A stretch of DNA of 64,000 nt, taken from contig CM038718.1 in assembly GCA_021613375.1 (NCBI GenBank), positions 40,668,557 through 40,732,556 on the forward strand, read 5' to 3'. The position numbers were made by a program, and so were the translations under genes. The stretch is from Megaleporinus macrocephalus (lineage: Eukaryota; Chordata; Actinopteri; Characiformes; Anostomidae). The notes beneath the pieces were generated by a model that saw only the letters and a program-made list of their open reading frames with translations, did not search any database and was not told where the DNA came from. This document shows positions 19,220-43,332 of this stretch, piece after piece; position 1 is the first letter of the stretch, and every line of letters starts with the position of its first letter.

Positions 19220-21416
19220 CACGGGTCTGTCTTAAACCCTAGTGAGTGTGTAAGTAGGCTGTCTAGGTAGTGAGTGTGTAAGTAGGCTGTCTAGGTAGTG
19301 TGTGTCTAAGTAGGCTGTCTAGGTAGTGAGTGTGTAAGTAGGCTGTCTAGGTAGTGAGTGTGTAAGTAGGCTGTCTAGGCAGTGTGTGTCTAAGTAGGCT
19401 GTCTAGGTAGTGAGTGTGTAAGTAGGCTGTCTAGGTAGTGAGTGTGTAAGTAGGCTGTCTAGGTAGTGAGTGTCCTAAGTAGGCTGTCTAGGTAGTGTGT
19501 GTCTAAGTAGGCTGTCTAGGTAGTGAGTGTGAAGTAGGCTGTCTAGGTAGTGCTGTGTCTAAGTAGGCTGTCTAGGTAGTGAGTGTGTAAGTAGGCTGTC
19601 TAGGTAGTGAGTGTGTAAGTAGGCTGTCTAGGTAGTGAGTGTCTAAGTAGGCTGTCTAGGTAGTGTGTGTCTAAGTAGGCTGTCTAGGTAGTGAGTGTGT
19701 AAGTAGGCTGTCTAGGTAGTGAGTGTGTAAGTAGGCTGTCTAGGTAGTGAGTGTGTAAGTAGGTTGTCTAGGTAGTGAGTGTGTAAGTAGGCTGTCTAGG
19801 TAGTGAGTGTGTAAGTAGGCTGTCTAGGTAGTGAGTGTGTAAGTAGGCTGTCTAGGTAGTGAGTGTGTAAGTAGGCTGTCTAGGTAGTGTGTCTAAGTAG
19901 GCTGTCTAGGTTGTGAGTGTGTAAGTAGACTGTCTAGGTAGTGAGGTGTGTAAGTAGGCTGTCTAGGTAGTGGGTGTGTAAGTAGGCTGTCTAGGTAGTG
20001 AGTGTGTAAGTAGGGCTGTCTAGGTAGTGAGTGTGTAAGTAGGCTGTCTAGGTAGTGAGTGTGTAAGTAGGCTGTCTAGGTAGTGGGTGTTGTAAGTAGG
20101 CTGTCTAGGTAGTGAGTGTGTAAGTAGGCTGTCTAGGTAGTGAGTGTGTAAGTAGGCTGTCTAGGTAGTGAGTGTCTAAGTAGGCTGTCTAGGTAGTGTG
20201 TGTCTAAGTAGCTGTCTAGGTAGTGAGTGTGTAAGTAGGCTGTCTAGGTAGTGAGTGTGTAAGTAGGCTGCTAGGTAGTGAGTGTGTAAGTAGGCTGTCT
20301 AGTAGTGAGTGTGTAAGTAGGCTGTCTAGGTAGTGAGTGTGTAAGTAGGCTGTCTAGGTAGTGAGTGTGTAAGTAGGCTGTCTAGGTAGTGAGTGTGTAA
20401 GTAGGGCTGTCTAGGTAGCGAGTGTGTAAGTAGGTTGTCTAGGTAGTGAGTGTGTAAGTAGGCTGTCTAGGTAGCGAGTGTGTAAGTAGGCTGTCTAGGT
20501 AGCGAGTGTGTAAGTAGGCTGTCTAGGTAGCGAGTGTGTAAGTAGGCTGTCTAGGTAGTGAGTGTGTAAGTAGGCTGTCTAGGTAGTGAGTGTGTAAGTA
20601 GGCTGTCTAGGTAGTGAGTGTGTAAGTAGGCTGTCTAGGTAGTGAGTGTGTAAGTAGGCTGTCTAGGTAGTGTGTGTCTAAGTAGGCTGTCTAGGTTGTG
20701 AGTGTGTAAGTAGACTGTCTAGGTAGTGAGTGTGTAAGTAGGCTGTCTAGGTAGTGGGTGTGTAAGTAGGCTGTCTAGGTAGTGAGTGTGTAAGTAGGCT
20801 GTCTAGGTAGTGAGTGTGTAAGTAGGCTGTCTAGGTAGTGAGTGTGTAAGTAGGTTGTCTAGGTAGTGAGTGTGTAAGTAGGCTGTCTAGGTAGTGAGTG
20901 TGTAAGTAGGTTTGTCTAGGTAGTGAGTGTGTAAGTAGGCTGTCTAGGTAGTGAGTGTGTAAGTAGGTTGTCTAGGTAGTGAGTGTGTAAGTAGGCTGTC
21001 TAGGTAGTGGGTGTGGTAAGTAGGCTGTCTAGGTAGTGAGTGTGTAAGTAGGCTGTCTAGGTAGTGAGTGTGTAAGTAGGCTGTCTAGGTAGTGAGTGTG
21101 TAAGTAGGGCTGTCTAGGTAGTGAGTGTGTAAGTAGGTTGTCTAGGTAGTGAGTGTGTAAGTAGGCTGTCTAGGTAGTGAGTGTGTAAGTAGGCTGTCTA
21201 GGTAGTGAGTGTGTAAGTAGGTTGTCTAGGTAGTGAGTGTGTAAGTAGGCTGTCTAGGTAGTGAGTGTGTAAGGTAGGTTGTCTAGGTAGTGAGTGTGTA
21301 AGTAGGCTGTCTAGGTAGTGAGTGTGTAAGTAGGTTGTCTAGGTAGTGAGTGTGTAAGTAGGCTGTCTAGGTAGTGAGTGTGTAAGTAGGCTGTCTAGGT
21401 AGTGAGTGTGTAAGTA
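19220..21416. repeat. 28-bp minisatellite, right copy
   Basis: About 78 units of 28 bp with core aagtaggctgtctaggta and a gtgagtgtgt half. Each unit carries donor-like GTGAGT and GTAAGT hexamers on the plus strand. Sporadic single-base insertions and c-to-t variants (ggttgtct) mark subgroups. Confidence 0.96.
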
Positions 21417-22560
21417 TCAGTGTTCTCTCCTCATCTCTCCTCATAAAACAGATTACTGAGACGCTCTAGTTAGAGAAAGACTGCGTCACGGCTTGTTCCC
21501 CCCACTGCAGCACGCCACCGGCGGTTTAGCTGGTTGCTAAGTTACCGGTCAGCATCCAAAACAATAGCCCGAGGCTTAAAACTCTGCTAGCATAAATGCT
21601 AATGTCTGGAGTATAAAAGTGTAAATGGTGAAGGACTCGTTACAGAGTTGATAATAAAATACTGTTTTGTGTGATTATATGACCAGAAACACATTAAAAC
21701 TCCAGAGAATCAAAATAACTCACATTTTAAAACCACTTCACTGCTCCTAGATTAGCCTGCAGTGCATCATGGGATTGTCTTAGCGGCTGAGGAAGAGTTC
21801 ACTTCTTAAAATCAGGTGTAAATAAGGTTCCTCAGTAGACAGTATGTTTAAGGTATGTAAGAATTGGGACAGTCTACATGTCGGGAGATCATACTATGAA
21901 GTAAAATGCTGCCTATGTAGGAGATCAGTAGGATTTGAGACAGAGCCCATGTGAGTGACCGAGAGATTAGAGGCTGTTGATTAGTGTTGATTAGCCGAAT
22001 GAGTCAGAAAAGACTGTCTGATTATTATACCTGCAGACTAAGTTCAGTCAAGCCCAGGTCTTGTAAGTTGGGGGCTTTGGTCGGGGCGGGACTGGCCATT
22101 GGCTGGACACGACTGTTGCGGTACAGAGGTGTGGGACTGGAACGAGGTTCGTCGCTCTGATGGAGAGGGAAGTTTGAGGTTTAAGCAAAAACTCCGAGTT
22201 CCCATTCCGACACTGTGATGTCACAACCATGAAAAGATTCACATAGGACCACTCATTCAGACTACAGCAGTTTAGCCCCGCCCACTTTCTGATAAGAAGC
22301 CCTGTTACTGCAGACAGTCTGGAGTGGATGATGAGGAAAACTCTGTCCTGTTCCTGTCCAATCAGAACAGAGCTCATTTACATTTACACTACATGTGCAG
22401 AAGTCACTATGTTCAGTTCATTTCCAGAGAAGATGAACATTAGGAACAAGTTCGTTAGCAGGACACACAGTTTCCATTCCTCTCAGGAGACTCTCGTTCA
22501 GTTCAGTTCAGTCTCAGAAGATGCTTCTGCTTCTCACCATCCAGATAACCCCAAACACAC
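21417..22560. other. No supported gene; moderately repetitive DNA
   Basis: Mirrored at 13.2-14.43 kb. The open frames at 22048-22377 (minus) and 22328-22573 (plus) overlap each other and show no known domain. The right end runs into the dispersed repeat that carries the 42-bp motif. Confidence 0.45.
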
Positions 22561-22720
22561 TCAGTGGTGTTGAGGTTCTAGACTCTGGGGTGGTCAGTCC
22601 ACTGTTCTGAGAACAGCAGCAGCTTCTTTGTTTGGTGTGTCTGTATCTGCTTTTCTCAGTGAGGAGCTTCTCGAACAGCTACACGTATGGACAGAAGCTC
22701 CTGTAGATGATCTCAGATCA
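22500..22720 (+). repeat. Dispersed repeat with one 42-bp motif, first part
   Basis: Contains one copy of the motif gaggttctagactctggggt followed by tctgagaacagcagcagctt and gtgaggagcttctcgaac. The same order is seen at 40.5-40.8 kb and, inverted, at 63.7-64.0 kb. The repeat breaks after atggacagaagctcctgta (22687) and resumes at about 24135 with atggacagaaacacctgta. Confidence 0.8.
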
Positions 22721-22740
22721 GTTGTGTGTGTTTCTCGTAG

Positions 22741-22845
22741 GTCTCTAATCGTGTAGCTGAAGAACGAGGAGCTCTGCTGGGACACGAGGTCGGATACACC
22801 ATCCGCTTCGACGACTGTTCAGATCCTCAGAGCACTCGCATAAAG
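22741..22845 (+). CDS. Orphan exon of a DHX35-type DEAH-box RNA helicase
   Basis: A 105-nt phase-0 exon encodes 35 residues including [16 protein letters not shown] followed by TIRFDDCSD and STRIK. In DEAH helicases such as DHX35 this follows motif Ia (TQPRR), and among the family it reads closest to DHX35 (VAEERGA, GHEVGY, IRFDDC). The acceptor is ctcgtag| and the donor aag|gtataa. No preceding exon (Walker A GETGCGKST) or following exon (TDGMLVRE, DEAH) was found on the plus strand nearby. It is antisense to PFKFB and lies between two halves of a dispersed repeat, so it may be a captured exon, a fragment of a neighbouring gene cut off by the fold, or part of a gene with very long introns. 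Its mirror at 12977-13079 is frameshifted. Confidence 0.75.
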
Positions 22846-22854
22846 GTATAAACA

Positions 22855-24050
22855 CCTCTCACTCTCTCTCTCACTCACTCTATCTCTCCATCTCTCACTC
22901 TCTCTCTCACTCACTCTATCTCTCCATCTCTCACTCTCTCTCTCTCTCACTCTCTCTCACTTATTCTGTCTATTTCCTCTCCTTCTATCTCACTTTTCTG
23001 TCTATCTCTTTATATCTCTTTTTCTGTATCTTGTCTCTTTCTTTGTCTCTCCTTTTCTGTCTTTTTCTTTCTCTTCTCTTTCTATCTCTTTTTTCTGTCT
23101 ATCCTTTTATCTCTTTTCTTTCTTTGTCACCCCGTTTATGTCTTTTTCTTTATCTTTTTTCTTTCTCTCTCTCTCTTTCTGTCTTTCTCTTAATCTCTTC
23201 TCTTTCTCTCTTTTTCTGTCTTTCTCTTTATATCTCTTTTTGTCTTTCTCTTAATCTCTTCTCTTTCTATCTCTCTTTTTCTGTCTTTCTCTTAATCTCT
23301 TCTCTTTCTTTCTCTCTTTTTCTGTCTTTCTCTTTATATCTCTTTCTGTCTTTCTCTTAATCTCTTCTCTTTCTCTCTTTTTCTGTCTTTCTCTTTATAT
23401 CTCTTTTTGTCTTTCTCTTAATCTCTTCTCTTTCTATCCCTCTTTTTCTGTCTTTCTCTTAATCTCTTCTCTTTCTTTCTCTCTTTTTCTGTCTTTCTCT
23501 TTATATCTCTTTCTGTCTTTCTCTTATTCTCTTCTCTTTCTATCTCTCTTTTTCTGTCTTTCTCTTTATATCTCTCTTTGTCTTTCTCTTAATCTCTTCA
23601 CTTTCTATCTCTCTTTTTCTGTCTTTCTCTTAATCTCTTCTCTTTCTTTCTCTCTTTTTCTGTCTTTTTCTTTATATCTCTTTCTGTCTTTCTCTTATTC
23701 TCTTCTCTTTCTATCTCTCTTTTTCTGTCTTTCTCTTTATATCTCTGTCTTTCTCTTAATCTCTTCACTTTCTATCTCTCTTTTTCTGTCTTTCTCTTAA
23801 TCTCTTTTTTTGTTTTTCTCTTTATATCTCTCTTTCTGTCTTTCTCTTAATCTCTTCTATTTTTGTCTTTCTCTTATTCTCTTCTCTTTCTATCTCTCTC
23901 TTTGTCTTTCATCTCTGTCTCCTTCACTTTTTCTTCGCTTTTCTGTCTTCTCTTTAAGTTTTTCTACTATTCTTTTTCTTTCCCTTCTCTCTCTATCCAA
24001 ACTCTCTCTTAACCTCTCTCTTCCTGCTTTTACCCATCATTCCTTCTCTG

Positions 24051-24108
<58 letters not shown>

Positions 24109-24118
24109 GTGTGCCCTT
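22855..24118. repeat. Pyrimidine-rich array after the DHX35-like exon
   Basis: About 1.26 kb of ctct and tctttctcttaatctcttct variants with loose periodicity, ending in clean (CT)n at 24.06-24.10 kb. Long Ser/Leu/Phe frames are shadows. Confidence 0.92.
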
Positions 24119-24129
24119 GTTCTTCCTCT

Positions 24130-24350
24130 ACAGGATGGACAGAAACACCTGTACATCTGTGGATGATGTTCTCTCTCAAAGATCAACATGCTGTTTATCT
24201 GATGGGGAGAGTGTTGGTAGGTCTTCCAGGTGGTTGTTAGGAGCCCAGTTTTTGGGAAAAGTCCCTTATTTGATATCTGATCTCCTTAGAAACATCTCTT
24301 AAAGCCTAGCTTGTACTTTCAGCCCATTTTGACTGAAAATTAAATAAACA
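24130..24350 (+). repeat. Dispersed repeat, second part
   Basis: Resumes the repeat interrupted at 22.7 kb, with gctgtttatctgatgggg and caggtggttgttaggag. These are also found at 40.6-40.8 kb and inverted at 63.7-63.8 kb. Confidence 0.7.
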
Positions 24351-24569
24351 ATGTAGGACTTTGTGCACATGTACTGTATCAGTCTTACAAACACAGCCTG
24401 TTTAGTTCATGGTCATTTAACTCTCTGCCCACTCGCACACGTACTCAGGCATCACAACACATGAATGCAGCCTTTGTGCTCGTGACTTCTTTTAAAAGAA
24501 CCGTACGGAACCGTGCAGAACCCAGCGTCTGTGTGCTGGAGTCACATGAATACACAGCCCTTAGCGCTC

Positions 24570-24875
24570 CTGGACGCCCCAGACATTGTATGAATGTGTT
24601 CAGTTCCTTCAGCAGCAAATCTTGATTTAGCTTAATGAAGTACTGAGCAGTCAAAGCAGGTATTAGATGAGAACTGATAATAATACTGGGTTGTTTAGGA
24701 GAAGCTTGGAAAGAGTTAAATAAACAAACATATGTAAAGACACTACTTACTCTATTAATACTGTTTAATATTTAATAATAAAGTGTTTACTGAGTAAATA
24801 AAAGCTTCCAGTCTCTAAACAAAATAGCTTTTTACATAAAATAACGTCCCCAAACTTTTGCACAGTTACTGTATG
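24570..24875. repeat. Dispersed AT-rich repeat, copy A
   Basis: Shares long stretches with 28.83-29.19 kb (for example ttcagcagcaaatcttgatt and ggttgtttaggagaagcttg). It ends in aacttttgcacagttactgt, resembling a Tc1-type terminus. No coding frame is supported. Confidence 0.75.
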
Positions 24876-25027
24876 TGAACAGTATTGCAGCTCCAGCGCT
24901 GAACCACTGTGCTCTGCCCACGTCCCGGACTGAGAAAGCTGGATCTCTTCCGGTCAGTGCGTCTCTAAGCTTCATTAATAATTAATAATAATATTTTTTT
25001 ATTTAATGTCAGCTGTACTGAACTTAC

Positions 25028-38693
<13,666 letters not shown>

Positions 38694-38811
38694 CTGCACA
38701 CAAGAACACACAAAACACTGAACACATCAGAACAAACAGGAGCATGAGACCCTACATACCACTAGACATATAAATACACGCCTACCAGACGCTTACACCT
38801 GCTTATATCTC

Positions 38812-39495
38812 CACTCACTGTCCACTGTATCAGCTCCACTGACCATACAGGACCTCCACTCACTGTCCCACTGTATCAGCTCCACTGACCATACAGGAGC
38901 TCCACTCACTGTCCACTGTATCAGCTCCACTGACCATACAGGACCTACACTCACTGTCCACTGTATCAGCTCCACTGACCATACAGGACCTCCACTCACT
39001 GTCCACTGTATCAGCTCCACTGACCATACAGGACCTACACTCACTGTCCACTGTATCAGCTCCACTGACCATACAGGACCTCCACTCACTGTCCACTGTA
39101 TCAGCTCCACTGACCATACAGGACCTCCACTCACTGTCCACTGTATCAGCTCCACTGACCATACAGGACCTCCACTCACTGTCCACTGTATCAGCTCCAC
39201 TGACCATACAGGACCTCCACTCACTGTCCACTGTATCAGCTCCTCTGACCATACAGGACCTACACTCACTGTCCACTGTATCAGCTCCACTGACCATACA
39301 GGACCTCCACTCACTGTCCACTGTATCAGCTCCACTGACCATACAGGACCTCCACTCACTGTCCACTGTATCAGCTCCACTGACCATACAGGACCTCCAC
39401 TCACTGTCCACTGTATTAGCTCCACTGACCATACAGGAGCTCCACTCACTGTCCACTGTATCAGCTCCACTGACCATATAGGAGCTACACTGCAG
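38812..39495. repeat. 45-bp minisatellite
   Basis: About 15 units of 45 bp (ctccactcactgtccactgt, then atcagctccactgaccatac). The unit matches the end of a dispersed fish repeat also present in degenerate form at 46.5-46.77 kb. Long minus-strand frames arise because 45 is divisible by three. Confidence 0.95.
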
Positions 39496-39619
39496 TGATA
39501 CTGATGTGGTAGTTGTGTTCGTGTGTGTTGTGCTGGTGCGAGTGGATCAGACAGTGTTTGAACACCTCAGGGGAGCTGATAAAAATGCTTGTTTTTAAGG
39601 AAAACCAAAGTTGTTCAGC

Positions 39620-40540
39620 GATGTTGAGGTTCTGGACTCTGGGGTGGTCAGTCCATTCAGTGGTGATGAGGTTCTGGACTCTGGGGTGGTCAGTCCGTTG
39701 AGGGTCTGGACTCTGGGGGTGGTCAGTCCATTCAGTGGTGTTGAGGTTCTGGACTCTGGGGTGGTCAGTCTGTTCAGTGGTGTTGAGGTTCTGGACTCTG
39801 GAGAGGTCAGTCTGTTCAGTGGTGTTGAGGTTCTGGACTCTGGGGTGGTCAGTCTGTTCAGTGATGTTGAGGTTCTGGACTCTGGGGTGGTCAGTCCATT
39901 CAGTGATGTTGAGGGTCTGGACTCTGGGGTGGTCAGTCCATTCAGTGGTGTTGAGGTTCTGGACTCTGGGGTGGTCAGTCCATTCAGTGGTGTTGAGGTT
40001 CTGGACTCTGGGGTGGTCAGTCTGTTCAGTGGTGTTGAGGTTCTGGACTCTGGAGAGGTCAGTCTATTCAGTGATGTTGAGGTTCTGGACTCTAGGGTGG
40101 TCAGTCCATTCAGTGGTGTTGAGGTTCTGGACTCTGGGGTGGTCAGTCTGTTCAGTGGTGTTGAGGTTCTGGACTCTGGAGAGGTCAGTCTATTCAGTGA
40201 TGTTGAGGGTCTGGACTCTGGGGTGGTCAGTCCATTCAGTGGTGTTGAGGTTCTGGACTCTGGGGTGGTCAGTCTGTTCAGTGGTGTTGAGGTTCTGGAC
40301 TCTGGGGTGGTCAGTCTGTTCAGTGGTGTTGAGGTTCTGGACTCTGGAGAGGTCAGTCTATTCAGTGATGTTGAGGTTCTGGACTCTAGGGTGGTCAGTC
40401 TATTCAGTGGTGTTGAGGTTCTGGACTCTGGAGAGGTCAGTCTATTCAGTGATGTTGAGGTTCTGGACTCTAGGGTGGTCAGTCTATTCAGTGGTGTTGA
40501 GGTTCTGGACTCTGGGGTGGTCAGTCTACTGTTCTGAGAA
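39620..40540 (+). repeat. 42-bp minisatellite, locus 1
   Basis: About 22 units of gaggttctggactctggggt plus ggtcagtccattcagtggtgtt. The array ends in a dispersed repeat (40.53-40.80 kb). Reading frames of 284-336 codons on both strands are products of the 42-bp period. Confidence 0.96.
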
Positions 40541-40800
40541 CAGCAGCAGCTTCTTTGTTTGGTGTGTCTGTATCTCCTTTTCTCAGTGAGGAGTTTAATG
40601 AACATCTACACAGCCTTTCAGTGGAAGGATAGACAGAAACACTAGTGGATGTTCTCAGATCTGGAGCAGCTTGACGTTCTCTTCACTGGATAAGAGATTA
40701 AGTGCTGTTTATCTGACTGGAGAACAGTGTTGGTGGGTCTACCAGGTATTCCAGGTGGTTGTTAGGAGTGACAGTTTCTCTGAAGTTTAGGAATCTCCTA
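40541..40800 (+). repeat. Dispersed repeat flanking 42-bp array 1
   Basis: Shares ctgagaacagcagcagcttc, ttctcagtgaggag and ccaggtggttgttagga with 22.5-24.3 kb and with the inverted copy at 63.7-64.0 kb. Confidence 0.8.
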
Positions 40801-42930
40801 GTTTTGTCACATCCTTCTACTGAAAGGCTGACTGTGTTTAGAGGAATTGAAGGGGGTCTCTGACTCGAATAAGAGAGTCTCTGCTCTCGCTGGTCCATCT
40901 CTGCGGGCGGCACAGTGGAAATGCCCGTAACTCATACGTGATATAGACTTTCTGTGGTACTTTCCAGGACTGTCCAGTAGAGGGCTGAGTCAGTGCTGAT
41001 AGTGTGAAATCCAGAATGTCAAACATCTCAGAATTTGTGATGCAACGAGTCTGGAAGCTCATTCATTCTCAAGTTTAATACTAAAAGTGAGCACAACTCA
41101 CAATTCCCAACGGACCCACCATGAACCCCGAAGACAAATCACTATATTACAGCCAACAGTAGATTGAAAACAGTTCACCATTGTTTATTGCTATGGTAAC
41201 GGTGTTGTACAAGGTGCAATACAATACAAATATAAAGCAGAATAATAAAAAGTGCTACAGAACTCAGAGGCGGTGCAGCTGGTAGTGGAAGACATGAGGA
41301 TCAAAACACGTAGATATAAAAGTATAAATCTTACAACATGGTTCATTTTATCTTCGGCTACTTCACCGTCTTCAACCACTCACAGTGGACTGACCTTCAG
41401 AGGTCTTTCACATCACTGGTAGGACTTCAGCTGTAAATAAAAACTGAAAACCATCCAGAGTGATGAGCCAGAGCTGCAGAAGAGGGTGTAAAGCTGAATT
41501 ACAGTAAATGATATGTTTTAAAAGTGGCCATCAAATCTCAGAACAGTTCCTGTAAATAGAAAATGATTGTGTATCATGTAGCACTTAGTGAATAGTTTGC
41601 AGCATCTACACCCACAACCGTATATAATTATTCATTCATACGTTATTACTGCATATAACTAAAGGGTTAATATAGCAAGTGATTCCAAACAGACTGAGCT
41701 GAAATGATATGATCAGTAAACATGACGAACTGCTGCAGCTTCCACAGATAATCACTCCACAGCACTCTGTTTACTAATGAGGTAGAAGTTGCACCTGCTA
41801 ACTGCTGGGACGCTAACACAAAGACGCTGGTGTTAAAGTGGTCCGTAGCAAGTGCTTATTATTACAGTACTCGTACGCTCGGTCACTTCCAATCACCGGA
41901 TATTTCAGGGTTTGGTAAATTCCACTCACTGTCCACTCACTGTCCACTCGGTGTAGTTCATTACTGACACACATTTATAATCAGAAAAAAATCTTAATTA
42001 CATATTAAAGCTACTACAGGAAGAAAAAAACAATTAAATAATAATACCTGTGTATGTATTTATGTACTTTCTCCTCATGTGAAAGTAAAGGTCTGGATAC
42101 ACCCAGTCCAGATATTTTACTGGCAGGTTCATTTGCTGATTATAACATTATATATATATATATAATTATTATTATATATATATAAGGATGCGCTATTCTG
42201 GCTTTACAGTTTCCTCTCTGTCCTTTAGTGTGTTGGACGGCCAATGTTACACGCCAGAGAGAAAAACTCCCAGAAATCTATTTTCTCCGCTGCCTTCTAG
42301 GTTTTTTCTCCTGTTACACAGTGATGTCATCTCGTAGTAAAGTCCTTATGTGCCCGCCTACCAGCAAACTCAGCTCACCCTCACACAGCATCTACTGGAG
42401 GTCGTGTAGAAGTGGAACTGGTCTGGTAGTTAACCACTCAGAACAAAGTGGGCGAGCTGACCAGTCAGAGATGGACTTGTTGGGAGGCGGGGCTTAAAGA
42501 CACAGGAGCTCAGGCAGAGAGTGAATATGGATGTACAGTACGAGGGAAATGAAGTGAATTAGCAGAACAGGTCCTATTTAATTTTAATATTCTCGGTATA
42601 TTGGATTCAGTAATGAAAACAGAATGTGTTTAATTATTTTTATGGAGGAATTTAAGAAAACTGGCCATTTGGCTCTCAAACTGGTGCATATCGTCGCCGC
42701 CCAAAGAAAAACATGCATCAAAACTTTTGTTGATTTTCAGCTGTTCTGTTTGTCCTGTGAACGTTTCATGATGAGTGGACCAATAGAAACGCTCCAAGCT
42801 CACTCAGAATTAAACCTCATTCCATTCACTTTCATAGATTTTGTTACTGCTCTGTTTTTCTTTGTACGGAACTGAAATAATTATATACCCTTTTATAATC
42901 TAAACTCAACCTAAGCGAGTTTTATCGCAT
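40801..42930. other. No supported gene between PFKFB and BAX
   Basis: Mostly AT-rich single-copy-looking DNA with a short palindromic (TA)n at 42.15-42.19 kb. The open frames at 42228-42497 and 42624-42875 have no recognised domain. The stretch containing caatagaaacgctccaagct looks like a dispersed repeat. The missing PFKFB N-terminal exons were looked for here and not seen. Confidence 0.45.
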
Positions 42931-42940
42931 CGTAATCGTT

Positions 42941-43033
42941 TCACGTCATTCTGAGGTCATCTTTCCCGTACATGCCCAGCGGCCACTGATGGAACACAGC
43001 CACGCCGGCTACGCTGGGCCTGTATATGAAGTC
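42941..43033 (-). CDS. Possible alternative terminal exon downstream of BAX
   Basis: After a good acceptor (tttactgcag|) the minus strand is open in phase 0 for 30 codons, DFIYRPSVAGVAVFHQWPLG and MYGKDDLRMT, then stops. The phase-0 acceptor could accept the phase-0 donor of the 105-nt BAX exon and would replace the membrane anchor with a soluble tail. I do not recognise the peptide. It could equally be an exon of another gene or chance. Confidence 0.3.
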   Translation of the reverse strand, partial: DFIYRPSVAGVAVFHQWPLGMYGKDDLRMT

Positions 43034-43176
43034 CTGCAGTAAATAAAAAAGTAAATAATAAAAGTTTGGCACTTCATCTTCTTTAACCAATTAGAGCTGC
43101 ATGATCGTCCTCTCAGTCACACGGGCCCGCCTGCTCGTCCTCCGTCCCTCTCCGCTCTCGCCGTCCTTCTGGTTTC

Positions 43177-43332
43177 TCATTTGCATCTGTTCAGTCTCCA
43201 CATGATGATCCCGCCCAGCAGCGCTCCGGTGAGGAACACCAGGACCAGTCCGGTCGAGGGGGAGATGCTGGTGAGGGATGAGGCTGAAAACTGCTCTATG
43301 GAGAATCGGGTCACCGCCGAAATGCTGTTAAT
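43177..43332 (-). CDS. BAX last coding exon with tail anchor
   Basis: Encodes 51 residues and a TGA stop. The last 25 or so include a hydrophobic segment GLVLVFLTGALLGGIIMW and a basic end RLNRCK, a typical tail anchor. Acceptor ctactcacag. Confidence 0.9.
   Translation of the reverse strand: MNSISAVTRFSIEQFSASSLTSISPSTGLVLVFLTGALLGGIIMWRLNRCK

Noticed and set aside
22048..22573. Two overlapping frames on opposite strands
   Set aside because: Neither shows a domain; the left-arm mirror is not open, and the plus frame enters a dispersed repeat.
38793..39477. Two overlapping frames of more than 200 codons in the 45-bp array
   Set aside because: Pure repeat translations without a plausible promoter or flanking exons.
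39595..40605. Long open frames on both strands in the 42-bp array
   Set aside because: The period of 42 bp lacks stops in several frames. Both strands are open at once, which marks repeat shadows.
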